Assembly (NCBI GenBank): GCA_004794655.1
Contig: SMMW01000555.1
Span: forward strand, 9,997,501-10,061,500
Length of the DNA stretch: 64,000 nucleotides
Reading direction: 5' to 3'
DNA from: Marisa cornuarietis
Lineage: Eukaryota; Mollusca; Gastropoda; Architaenioglossa; Ampullariidae
Shown here: piece by piece, positions 1 to 9,717 of the stretch
How positions within the stretch are numbered: the first letter of the stretch is position 1
Layout: the number at the start of each line of letters is the position of its first letter
Made by a program: the position numbers and the translations under genes
Notes under the pieces: generated by a model
What the model saw: the letters and a program-made list of their open reading frames with translations, nothing else
Told to the model about the DNA's origin: nothing
The model's database searches: none

Positions 1-412
1 TTTTTTTTACATTTTTTTCAAGTTGCAGGCAAACAGCTGCTTCTCAAATTCATGATGTATTATATATATATATATGCCAGACATTCAATTGGTTGCTGTA
101 TCTTTATCTGCCCGTCTATCTTGCTAACTATATATCGTGCGGGAGAGGTAAATAATGGTGTGGGGGTCATCTGTGGGTAGACATGACGATGCAGATAATG
201 AGAATGTTCAAACAGATGTGCTGCGCCGGACTAGGTACATTCAGGTTTGTTTTCTAAGTGCACAGCAAACATGTCCCACACGTTTTTCGCTATAATTTTC
301 CTGTTTCCCTCATTAATGATGTAGACATTGCTGCTGCTCTCTTTACTTAACACAGGTGTGGTGAATACCATAAAATAGGTCGGGATATTGTAACGCCCAT
401 TGATGGGAACCT

Positions 413-413
<1 letters not shown>

Positions 414-477
<64 letters not shown>
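414..477. repeat. (AC)n-(AT)n compound microsatellite
   Basis: An uninterrupted AC dinucleotide tract to about 460 passes directly into an AT tract. It creates a false minus-strand reading frame beginning with alternating Cys and Val. Confidence 0.95.
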
Positions 478-1612
478 CTTATATATGCAACGAATATAAT
501 TTAATTTGTCTATAAACTTAGATGTAACGTAGGACTATGGACGGCTTGAAGAGACTTTACATCGATGACTTTGTACTTTATACGTTAGAAAAGTAAAGAC
601 CAATTTTAAAAGATGGATACAAGAGAAGATTTAGAACTTTGATATTGTAGTTCCGCATCTCTTTGATGATTTAAAAATGTGACAAAATTTCTAGGAAAGA
701 TGTTGACTCTGTGATCTTGCTTTAAGGGGTGTGTGTGTGTGTGTGTGTGTGTGATTTCTTTAATTTCCTTGAACATTTTTGTTTCTAATGCAGCCTTTGC
801 AATCTTTCCTCTTTGTTTCCGAGACTGTTTCCGAAACTGTTACGCCATTCCTGTCGTTAAATACCGATCTTCCGCAATACCCTTGAACTATGTTTTTGTT
901 GGCAAAATACTTTGAGTTGTCTGTGTCTAAGAATACGCGCAGCAAGACCGACTCCGTTGTTTCTCCAAGAGGAAGCATAGTTGTCACGACAGGAATAGTT
1001 CTGACCCCATGACCACATTCGGTTTTCAGCTTCAGCACCTCTCGTCATTGCCAAGGGCTCCGAGTTACCCACAATCCCATGCCTTCAGTTGGCTCCTAGC
1101 ACCTGCGTGTTTCTTTTTCTGGACCTTTTCAAATCCGTTTCCAAACTTCACAGCTAAGCCCCAGAGGGTCCCAAGGTCTGATGAGACTGAAGATCAACAC
1201 GAGGTGGGGAACAGAACCCGTGGAGAAAGTGGCGGCTGTGTACCGATCTCGACCCTCGGAGTGTGGGCGAGTCGTAGTGCTGAAGATACGGTGACCTCTA
1301 CATTCCACGTGTGTCATCCCTCTTTACTGGCGATGCAGGTGTGAAAAATAGTTTAAACGCACGCAGTCATTCTTGTTACCCTTATTCTTGCTCCCTTTTT
1401 CTGTTGCGCATTCATTTTTCTTATTTTTAACTCATTTTACTTTATCGACGGTCTTGTTAAAGGGATTCTCACCCATATATTCAGACTCAAAAGTGTCATT
1501 AATTACGACAGCAATATCACTAAGTTTCACGATTTCTACTGTTTTTTTCGATTTTGCTGGTGTGCATCTATCTGAAAACTTTGACTGAAATGCGTAACGT
1601 CTGGGTCTCAAA

Positions 1613-1724
1613 CTAAAAAGGCCGCAACAGCCTCGATTTCGATTTGTGAACCTGACACAAAGCATCGTCATCAGCCGGGGAAACCCCTCACAATTCGAAA
1701 TCGAGGCTCTTGCGCCCTTTTTAG
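1613..1724. repeat. Fold-back (inverted repeat), 37-bp arms
   Basis: Arms 1613-1649 and 1688-1724 are near-perfect reverse complements, with about three mismatches over 37 bp, around a 38-nt loop. The loop itself holds a small GGGG-AAA-CCCC hairpin. Transcribed from either strand, it would fold into one long stem. It could be a small fold-back transposon core or a hairpin RNA precursor; the sequence alone cannot separate these. Confidence 0.75.
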
Positions 1725-2527
1725 CTGATTCTGTGGCGCTATCCACAGCTTGCAAGTCTGCCATTGTTATTGGTAACAAAGCCTCACACTTCGGGAATTC
1801 CGTGCGCTCGGGCTTCTTCGTCGAGTGCTCGTTAATCTTCGGAAACCAGCACAATTTCTCGCATTCTACGACGAATTACACTTTAACAAGCCCGACGTTG
1901 CTTGAATGTCCGATATTTTTAGGGTCTTGATTCAACACTTAAACGAATCCCAAAAGCTACAGCCATCAGCTACAGTTGATATTGTTGATTCTGTAGTGCA
2001 TGTCTTATTTTCTTAATTTCGCTATTTGTTTTCAGGCAAGGGTGGTCGAGGTGACACTACCATCATCTCGACCTTCTCGATTTTTTTTTTGGTCTCTTCG
2101 TTATTTCTTTGGGATCCCGAGAAACATTTGATCAGGACACCTCACCCTCCACGTGCATTTCAGTGCAAAACACTACAGGTGCATGCACAGGCAGCCCCGA
2201 ACGTAAATATGCACTGCACTGCACTGCATCTGAAAGTGCTTAGGAAAGCGACATGTACAGCTACCGGAATATTTACCTCCAACAGCTCTTGCATCGAACA
2301 CCTCGCCACCTTAACACGTGAGCAAACCACGCATCGTCGCTTTTTTTAGCCGATCCCAGATCTTTCCAGAATCCCGTTTGAACCACGTGACAGCGGGAGA
2401 CGGGCTGCATTTCACTCGTTCACGAGCGTCTACATGTTTCAAATTATTTCAGACGGATTTAGCACCCTCTGCCTGAACGCTGCCTTTGAAGTTGCGTGGC
2501 TAAGAGAGCAAAAAGAAAAAAAAAATG

Positions 2528-2612
2528 TTTTTGAGGGAGCGGGATTTGTATCCCTCTAAGCCGTCCATTGTCAAGTGCACTACTTGTTTCCACGTCCGCG
2601 AGGTACCATGCG
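2528..2612 (-). mobile_element. Possible tRNA-derived SINE head
   Basis: Read on the minus strand, a segment ending GATACAAATCCCGCTCCC resembles a degenerate RNA polymerase III B box followed by a T-rich run. The upstream part is only weakly A-box-like. On the plus strand the same bases give an open frame with a YP...C..C...C pattern that could be mistaken for a chitin-binding exon. Confidence 0.3.
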
Positions 2613-3063
2613 CGCAGGTTAGACTCAAACTCTTGTCACCGAGCTTCGAAATAGTTCAGGATTTGAATTTGGAAGGTTTGGGGACGCTGGGAGGGGATGG
2701 AAGTCTCAACCCTGCACGACTGTAATTCGTTTGATGGTGTCTTTTTTCGGTATCAGGGCGGAGAACGTGCGACACTGGTGCAACGACAAAAATAGTCCAG
2801 AACGTGAGCCATGCTGGTGTATCTAAGCCACCTGCCTGTTAGGGGTTGGGGGAGAAAAACGGAAGAATAGGCAAATATCTAACAGGAGACCTCGCATAAA
2901 CCTGATGTTTGAGGGTTTTTTTAAAATAAGGGATGAGTTTGAACACCACGACACGCTTCACGTAAAAGTGTTACGAAAAATATTTTCCGTTGATTACTTA
3001 TGAAGAAAGTGAAGCATAAGCCAAAAATATTCTACCTCCTTAACTCTATATAAACCAATAGTC

Positions 3064-3125
<62 letters not shown>
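3064..3125. repeat. (GATA)n microsatellite
   Basis: About 15 uninterrupted copies of GATA. Confidence 0.95.
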
Positions 3126-4063
3126 TAGCTTAAAATACAGATTCAAAAAAGAGTACCAACATAAATAATCCCCAAATCCCTAAAAAAAAAACCCTTCCCC
3201 ATTGTCAACAGCGTAGCTGGGCTGCAGCACTTTTGATTTCCCCATCAAACAAGCAAGCAACGAACCAACCAGCTGAAGATGCTCTCTTTTTTTTCTCTCG
3301 CTTTCTCGCTCGCTTGTTCAATCGCTACTCTAAAAAAGGGGAGTGGGGACCTTGTTTGGATCAAGACAACAACAGGCATTGGCAGCACGAAATCCGTACA
3401 GAAAATGACCGGTCCTTACTTCTGGAATGCGTGCAGTCTGTTTGACCAATCGCACGTGACCTAAGCCATCGAGGACCTGCTAATGGCGCCAGTTCCTTTA
3501 ATACACAAGCGAAGAACTCGGAGGCTAAGCTTTGTTTATACCTCGACGAAAAATTTCCAGCCACCATCACCTTAAAAAAATGCAATAATAAGGAAAGGTC
3601 TGTTTTAACTAAGACAGGGCTTCTGGTCGTGCAATTATTAGTAAAACATTTCTTGAATTTATGCAAGACGAACCCAGAAAGAATTACTATAATATAAGAC
3701 TTAGATGCAGATGATGCGCTTACTTCAGTTCCAAATGCCATATTAGTTCCCTTTCTTAATATGTCAGCCAGGGTTTTGTGACGATGCTTTGTTTTGGGTT
3801 GCTATGGGTCAATCAATTTATTCTCGTTTGCTTGCCACCTTGAAAACTATTACCAGATCAAACATAAGCATAAGGGGATTGATGGTCGTTGTTGATGAAT
3901 TGTAATGTCCAAAAGAGAGCAAACTTTAGGAGAAAGAAGTTCGAGTGGTACATCTGCTGCACAACTCTTGTTAACCGTTTTATCAGACTGATTATTGAAA
4001 GACTGTTCCATTGTGTAGCGGCCAGCTTCGAATTAACTCCGACAATCGCCAAGGGCTGGCTGG

Positions 4064-4122
<59 letters not shown>
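4064..4122. repeat. (GATT)n microsatellite upstream of exon 1
   Basis: About 14 copies of the GATT unit, ending some 85 bp before the acceptor at 4206. The same motif in the same orientation abuts the acceptor of exon 3 (6529-6574). Confidence 0.95.
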
Positions 4123-4206
4123 CTCGACGTTCTTGACACAATAGGACCTGGAAAGACTATCCCAGAACTTGTGACTAACAGTGTTCTCTCATTCTTTTTT
4201 TGCCAG

Positions 4207-4425
4207 GCCACCCTTGTCGTGCAAATCCCGGCATACTGGTTGCCCATCCTTCCAACTGTAACTGGTACTACAACTGTACAGCTGCTGCCATTACGGGTAT
4301 CAGGGGCCACGTTGAAGCGCTGCAGGAAGAATGTCGATACCCGCAACTGTTCGACACAGTGACGACCCGATGCCGGGAGTTCATCAACGTACAGTGCGGC
4401 GACCGCTTTGAGCCCGTTGACCCCT
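4207..4425 (+). CDS. Chitin-binding (CBM14/peritrophin-A) multidomain protein, first visible exon
   Basis: This exon encodes one complete type-2 chitin-binding domain. Cysteines 1-6 lie between 4215 and 4397, with the C-x5-C signature CNWYYNC carrying two aromatics next to Cys3. The family folds as a small disulfide-stabilised module that binds chitin outside the cell, in peritrophic, cuticular or shell-type matrices. Acceptor: a pyrimidine-rich run ending TTTGCCAG at 4206. Donor: GTAAGA at 4426. The exon is 219 bp with phase 1 on both sides, so it is a symmetric, shuffling-compatible module. The last base is the T of a Cys codon completed by GT in the next exon. No start codon or signal peptide is visible, so at least one upstream exon is missing. 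The antisense open frame over this exon is a shadow. Confidence 0.85.
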
Positions 4426-5134
4426 GTAAGATCAATACACTGACAATAATAATAGCATGCTCCATAATAAGCATAGGTAGAAGAAGAAGCAGACGATAAA
4501 GTCAGAAAACATTTGGCCCACATGGCTTTAAAACTGCTTAATACTGCTATTTAATATGGCCATAAATCTGAAGATTTTATAAACTCTTATTTAAATAATA
4601 ATAATAATAATAATAATAATGAAGTTAATTATTTAAAGGTCGAAAGTTCACTAAGAGGTGTTTGTCTAGCAGGTGGTCTCAAGTTATGTTTCCAGATAGC
4701 TTTGGCTTTGGACCAGAGGGAGAAATACCAGAAAGGCACCTCATTATCTTCTTTTTTCATGATTAAGTTTTGAGATAAAGTAGTAGCGGGTTTGCGGAAA
4801 ATAAACTGTATCTATTTTTTAGAAAGTTATTATTTTTTTTATCAGAAAAATCTATGCAAGTTGTGAAATCGTTTAAAATAAGTCACCCCTAAATGCATGT
4901 TCTTTCAAGTCAAGAGAGTGTGAATCTTCTGTAAGACTGTTGCATGTTGTTCACTTTTGACTTCCTGTTTTTTGGTCTCTAACAAAACTTTTAAAGTTTT
5001 TTATTCTTTCGTGTGTCATTAACGTGTCTGGTGTCCTGTGCCAGTACAATCCATGAAAACGCGAAAATAAAAGAAAGAAAGAAATTATTTATTATATATG
5101 TTAGATCTCCGCCAGTTGACCTTTCTTCTCACAG
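4426..5134 (+). other. Intron between exons 1 and 2 (GT-AG)
   Basis: Donor GTAAGATC at 4426; acceptor CTTTCTTCTCACAG ending at 5134. The interior is AT-rich with an (AAT)n run at 4594-4620. The phase-1 junction rebuilds a cysteine codon (T|GT). The acceptor is followed at once by GTGAGT, which makes the same site a consensus donor. Confidence 0.8.
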
Positions 5135-5435
5135 GTGAGTATCAAAAGCTTCAGTGCCAGAGCTCACACTGCGTTCCATGTCAGAACCGCTTCGGAACGT
5201 GTCGGGGGAAGGAGAACGGCATCTACCCGTTCCACACGGAGCGCTGGACACCCACTTTCGTGACGTGCTACCAGCAGCGCAATATCGCACAAGACGACTG
5301 CCAGGCAACCACCCCGATCTTCTCACCCGAGGTGCTGGACTGTGTCACCCTCTTTGACGTGCCCAAGACACGGGGTGGCCTGCGGCCAGAGTGCTCTCTG
5401 AGGGAGGACGGAATCTACCCGGATGAACAAGGAAG
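5135..5435 (+). CDS. Chitin-binding (CBM14) multidomain protein, second visible exon
   Basis: The exon starts with a Cys-rich linker (four Cys counting the junction codon). A second, atypical CBM14 module follows, with Cys1 at 5200, the NGIYP motif, Cys3, Cys4, and Cys5 at 5341. Cys2 is replaced by Thr and no Cys6 is found at the usual spacing of 7-11 residues after Cys5. The third module opens at 5392 (Cys1) and runs through DGIYPDEQG to the splice site. The only donor that keeps the frame and the domain is AG|GCAAGT at 5435/5436, in phase 2. All nearby GT dinucleotides give phase 0 and would break the next exon. An in-frame ATG at 5098 gives MLDLRQLTFLLTG if the acceptor is not used. That is a short hydrophobic stretch and a weak signal-peptide candidate. 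Confidence 0.85.
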
Positions 5436-6360
5436 GCAAGTTGAGCAAGTTGTGAAGAAAACACAGACATCAAACAAACTCATGAGACTTTTACATCTGT
5501 ACAAGTCACGGCTTTTTTTTTGGGGGAGGGGGGTGAAGGAGAGAAGAAAAATCGTCCCGAGGTTGCACATTATTCTCAGCTGAACCATCACTTTAAACAA
5601 CACTCGTGCTTCGCATAGCTATCTATAGATCTAAGCTTTGAGAAATGCGTTATCAGTCGTGCCCTTTGGCACAGGCCTTTCTCTCTGGACACACAAATTT
5701 TTATCATTTTTAAAAGAATTGGAAAAAAAACAGGAACAGCTGAAGTCTGGGTTTTTTCTTTAATAGATAAACAATAGTAGAATTCAATTTTTTTTACTAA
5801 ATAATTCTCCAAGCTTGTTTTTTTCACAGTTTTAAGAAGGTAAGTAAATGGTGTCGAAAGAAAAGGTTGTCATGAAATAGGCTACCACGCATGGGTCCTA
5901 TCAAACTGGGTCCTCTCAATACAAATCTTACCCCAAAATCAATTGTATATGTCAAAATACATGTTGGACGATGCATAAGTAATCCAAGCACACAGATAAG
6001 TCCTGCACATGCATAAAGTTCAAGTGCTTTTTGCTGAGAACTGACGTGAAACTGAGCCATTTTCGAAAAGCAATGACTAGGTCTAGAAATTTATAAATTA
6101 CCGCTAGGAAACAACTAGGCAAACAATGGCAAACAGGTAGCTGCAGAATAATTATTCTTCAAGTGATATTTGCAGTTACAATCTTTAGTCTACATCTAGT
6201 CTATAGTCGTCTCTATAGAAATGGCAAAAAAATTATTGATTAGCCTTCGTAACAATGATTTTTCCCAGCGATCTTAGCGCTTGCACGTGCTTTCAGCATC
6301 ACCATAAGCACGTGCGTGATGTGTTGTGCTTTAATGTCACGACGGTTGTGTCGTCCTATG

Positions 6361-6455
6361 GTGAGAGGAATTGTTCAGCTCCATGACAATCTATTGGGAC
6401 CACTGTTGTATGTGGTGTCAGTCGTTGACCATCTTTATGTAACGGCTGACTTATT
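6361..6455 (+). repeat. Dispersed repeat, copy 1 (in intron 2)
   Basis: The segment around TTCAGCTCCATGACAATC, then GGGACCACTGTTGTATGTG and TGTCAGTCGTTGACC, aligns with gaps to 24121-24235 (copy 2) at roughly three quarters identity by eye. It is probably the 3' part of an old SINE or LINE. No coding potential was seen. Confidence 0.5.
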
Positions 6456-6527
6456 GCAAGCGTGATGGAATAAGACAGAGACTTTGCGTTACAAAGTTGA
6501 AATATTTGAAGTAAAAATGTATAAAGG

Positions 6528-6528
<1 letters not shown>

Positions 6529-6573
<45 letters not shown>

Positions 6574-6574
6574 A
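6529..6574. repeat. (GATT)n microsatellite abutting the exon 3 acceptor
   Basis: About 11 copies of GATT run into GTAG|G, so the splice acceptor appears to sit at the mutated last unit of the array. Confidence 0.95.
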
Positions 6575-6575
6575 G

Positions 6576-7286
6576 GTGCGGAATATTCTTCGAGTGTCGC
6601 GGCGGGAAGTTCACAGGCTACGATGAATGTCCCTCGGGCACCTCCTTCGACCCCTTGACCCTGCGCTGCCAGCTGCTGGACCGTGCCACGCCACCTTGCG
6701 GCGAGGGCCAGGACCCCTCCTGCACGGATCGTCACGACGGCTTCCATGCTGACCCATACGGCCGCTGCCCTTACTACTTCGAATGCCGCAAGCAGCAGTT
6801 CGTGCGACATCTCACCTGCGACTACGGCTCCTTCAACCCCGTCACCCAAGAATGCGTCATCCCCGCCGAGCTGATCCCGCAGCCCTGCGGCCTGCTTCCC
6901 AACCCCTGCGAGGGCCGCGCCTCCGGCTTCCACCCGGATGAGGGAAGCCGTTGCCGCCACTACATCGAATGTTCACGAGGCGTGATGATCAGCAATGGCA
7001 CGTGCTCTCATGGCACCGTCTTCAGCTCCATCAGCGGCCGCTGTGACCGCCCCGAGAACGCGCCGGCCCCGTGTGGCATGGCCCCGTCCTGCGAGAAGCG
7101 GGCGGACGGGCGATACCCGGCCCTCACGCGCGGCTGCAGTTTCTACTTTGAGTGCCAGGCAGAGAAGTTCGTGGGCCTGCGGCAATGCTCTTTCGAGGAT
7201 GGGGGCTTCTTCTTTAATGAGAAGACGAGCAAGTGCGACTTTCCGCAGAACATTTGCCCGCCCTGTGGGTACCGGTGGTGGGGGTG
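6576..7286 (+). CDS. Chitin-binding (CBM14) multidomain protein, third visible exon (four domains)
   Basis: A 711-bp exon, phase 2 on both sides. It completes CBM14 module 3 (last Cys at 6697) and encodes three more complete modules: module 4 at 6721-6888 (CPYYFEC), module 5 at 6907-7074 (CRHYIEC) and module 6 at 7090-7266 (CSFYFEC, with a Gly/Phe-rich insert after Cys4). All six cysteines and the aromatic pair at Cys3 are present in each, so chitin binding is likely intact. Third codon positions are strongly GC-rich compared with the AT-rich introns, as expected of a real exon. The exon ends at a perfect GTAAGT donor (7287). If this is not spliced, translation stops at TAA 7288-7290 just after GYRWWGW. 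No chitinase, deacetylase or other catalytic domain is visible, so a structural matrix or peritrophin-like role is the best inference. Confidence 0.9.
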
Positions 7287-8375
7287 GTAAGTATTTTCTC
7301 TCTTTCTTTCTGTCTGTGCGTGCGTGCATATGTGTGTAAATCTATATATATATATATATATGTGAGTGCGTGCGTGCGTGTGTAGAAAGGGACTGAACAC
7401 CTGTGCATGTCCTCCAGAAATATCGTCTGCTGAAGACAGACAAAAATGTGACCTGTCCAGCGGACATCCCACTCTCAAGAAAGTTTTAAAGGAGCAAAAA
7501 AACAAAACAAAACAAACAAACAAAAACCTCGAAAGACACTTCGTTATTTGTCTTGAAGGTTTAATTCTGATTACGTTTGGCCGACATTTTAAATACATTT
7601 ATTCCTCGAATTTCATGTTAGAAAATTGTTTTCCTTTAACTTCGTAAGAAACGATTTATTTCAACCAGTTGCAAGAAAACCCAGCTAACAGGTTTTATTC
7701 AAGCTGAAAAAGACATGCTGTGAATCAAAATGCTGTCAGTTTCGTTGAAAAATCTTTAGTACAGAAGTAGAGATGCAGGTTCTTGCTGTAATCAGCAAGA
7801 AGAAGCGTTGGGGAGAGTAGGTGTAAGCTCTTAAAGGCGGCCGGAGTAGATGTTAGAGCCGCTTTCATAGGACGAGGCTGAACCCCACAGTGCCTAGGGG
7901 AGATAATTTACAAGGGGAGAGCATCACGTCTATATCATGGAGTAGGAGACATCTCTAGTAATTATGTGGCTAGGGGTGAGAGTGTGGATGGATGAATACA
8001 CACGCATGTACACACGCCCATACACGCACACACACATACACACACATGCACGCACACACTCATACACACACGGGGACCGTGCATCGTTCCATGAAGGTTC
8101 CATCATCGCCTGCCATCTTCTCAACATCGCTCTAACATATTTTCAACATCGCTCCAAATGTTTTTTAACAAACTCTGCACGAGGAAACTGCGGACATTGG
8201 GACTACGGGTTATGAGAATGCAGACCTACTCCGAGAGATCTTCACATGGGTTTGTTTTAGCGAGAGAATCAAGTCACGTGGGTTTGTTTTAGCAAGAGAA
8301 TCACGTCACGTGGGTTTGTTTTAGTGACAGAAGCACATATCACTTGGGTTCACATACCCACCTTGTTTATTTCAG
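7287..8375 (+). other. Probable third intron or 3' flank
   Basis: If the GTAAGT at 7287 is used, the next well-formed acceptor I can see is CCTTGTTTATTTCAG at 8375. The stretch carries (TA)n at 7342-7362, (CAAA)n near 7501, CA-rich DNA at 8000-8070 and a 32-bp tandem repeat at 8242-8350. No further chitin-binding module was found downstream in any frame. Confidence 0.35.
8242..8350. repeat. 32-bp tandem repeat with CACGTG boxes (3.4 copies)
   Basis: Units begin at 8242, 8274, 8306 and, degenerate, at 8340. Each has the form TCACRTGGGTTTGTTTTAG followed by an AGAGAATCA-like half. Copies 2 and 3 contain the palindromic E-box CACGTG; copy 1 has CACATG. It lies just upstream of the possible last acceptor at 8375. 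Confidence 0.9.
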
Positions 8376-8400
8376 CGGCAAGAAATCTTTCTTCCGGTGA
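8376..8400 (+). CDS. Possible short terminal coding exon of the chitin-binding gene
   Basis: With phase 2 from exon 3 (TG), the first base C completes a Cys codon. The frame then reads GKKSFFR and stops at TGA 8398-8400, giving a basic C-terminus. This rests only on phase and a good acceptor, and no homology can support so short a tail. The alternative is the TAA inside the exon 3 donor. Confidence 0.2.
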
Positions 8401-9049
8401 TACGGCTGACCTGATCCTAGTGCCAACATCTACACCACTCATCGACGCCATCTGCATAACGGAAGGATCTGGAACTTTTCTGACGGACGGTCTGCTGGAC
8501 GGTCGGCATGCAGCAGTGTTCAGTTCCAGCTTTGTGTTTGTCGTCAGAGGCTGACCTTTGATCTCAGCTTGGGATAGTAAAGTCAGGATCATCTCTGAGA
8601 ATGCTTTTCCTACGCAGCTAACATTATAGGATTTTTAAGGCGTGTTTTTCCCACGCGCATGTCTCATTATCTCTCTTTTCTTCCGTGACTATGTGACTCT
8701 TCCTTCTCTCCAAACTACCCCCACCCCAACACACTTTAAAGTAGATATAATAGCTGAATATTTGCTTAAGCTTTAGGCTTATAATAATGTTATACGAACT
8801 GTACCGTCGCACCTACAGCACTCCGTTGAAGTTTACCATGCATCATCATTGCAGTTATCCTTTAGCACTTCTCAGTGATAGTGCACAGACACATTTCAGG
8901 TGCATGTCCATGGTTACAGCCAAGAAGGTCGTGCACATCAACTTTCTCGTGAGCGAGGGAGTGTATGATTATGTATATACTGACACGTGAATCTACACCT
9001 TGCTTCCTCGTTTGCACAGGGGTGTGTATCGTTGTGTTTAAGGATGCAT

Positions 9050-9051
<2 letters not shown>

Positions 9052-9098
<47 letters not shown>
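9052..9098. repeat. (GT)n microsatellite
   Basis: Uninterrupted GT tract of about 23 units. Confidence 0.95.
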
Positions 9099-9634
9099 TT
9101 GTAAGATTGTAAGAACAGAGCGACTGCCAGAGACAAGGACAGAAGGAAAGAAAGATAATAGAAGGAAGTGAGAGATGGAAGACTGAGCTAGCGAGAGATA
9201 CACGTGTCTCTCACGGACGTAAGTACATGAATGTGTGAGATACTATCTACTATCTACTAGTCTACATGTAGTTGTTGTGATTTCGTGATGTATTTGCTTA
9301 TTAGATGTAAAGTGAAGCCCGTGCATTGCCCAATTGTAAATATTGAAATTTATTGATGTACAGAGACTTATGAGAAAAGCCTGCCTGATTGCGTGCAAAT
9401 GTGTGCGTGCATGCGCGCGTTAATGTGTGTGGGTGTGTCGATTTCAGACGCTGAGTGAGCGAGAGAAAGTGTTTTTATGTGTACGTATGCATGCATGTAT
9501 ATAGTGATCATAAGTAGCTACATAATTTTTTTTGAAAAATATAACATAAAACTATCTCTTTCATTGTGTTATTTTTGTCTAATAGAAAAGTTCTTTAAAT
9601 TAAGTCTGAATGTATATGCTAGCGTACGTACATT

Positions 9635-9635
<1 letters not shown>

Positions 9636-9714
<79 letters not shown>
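9636..9714. repeat. (CA)n microsatellite
   Basis: Uninterrupted CA tract of about 39 units, among the longest in the window. Confidence 0.97.

Positions 9715-9717
<3 letters not shown>

Larger units (their letters stand above)
1..4206. other. Non-coding 5' region, or unseen upstream intron of the chitin-binding gene
   Basis: No exon could be supported here. The acceptor at 4206 shows that the chitin-binding gene has at least one more upstream exon, so part of this stretch is probably its intron. It contains an AC/AT array near 414-477, a short (GT)n at 729-753, a 37-bp fold-back at 1613-1724, a possible minus-strand SINE head near 2530-2612 and a (GATA)n array at 3064-3125. The open frames in it show no recognisable domain. 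Confidence 0.6.
5436..6575 (+). other. GC-AG intron between exons 2 and 3
   Basis: Donor GCAAGT preceded by AG matches the strong consensus of the minor GC-AG class. The acceptor TGTAG ends at 6575, directly after a (GATT)n array that takes the place of a normal pyrimidine tract. Joining 5435 to 6576 rebuilds an Arg codon (AG|G) and continues DEQG-R-CGIFFEC, the Cys2-x5-Cys3 signature of a CBM14 domain. The interior is AT-rich and includes a dispersed repeat at about 6361-6455 that has a relative at 24.1 kb. Confidence 0.75.

Noticed and set aside
1432..1854. 140-codon minus-strand ORF
   Set aside because: It runs through the 37-bp fold-back and shows no recognisable domain or splice context.
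2525..2725. Plus-strand frame with a YP...C..C...C pattern, as an upstream chitin-binding exon
   Set aside because: It lacks a proper acceptor and the full six-cysteine spacing, and the complement resembles a SINE B-box region.
3858..4523. 221-codon minus-strand open frame
   Set aside because: It is antisense to chitin-binding exon 1 and its INQS repeats come from the (GATT)n array. No domain is seen.
6973..7598. Long minus-strand and alternate-frame ORFs over exon 3
   Set aside because: Shadows of the GC-rich CBM14 exon, Ala/Arg/Pro-rich with no family pattern. The true frame has regular cysteine spacing.
8324..8554. 76-codon plus-strand ORF as a further coding exon of the chitin-binding gene
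   Set aside because: Its frame needs phase 1 while the exon 3 donor gives phase 2, and it has no cysteine pattern.
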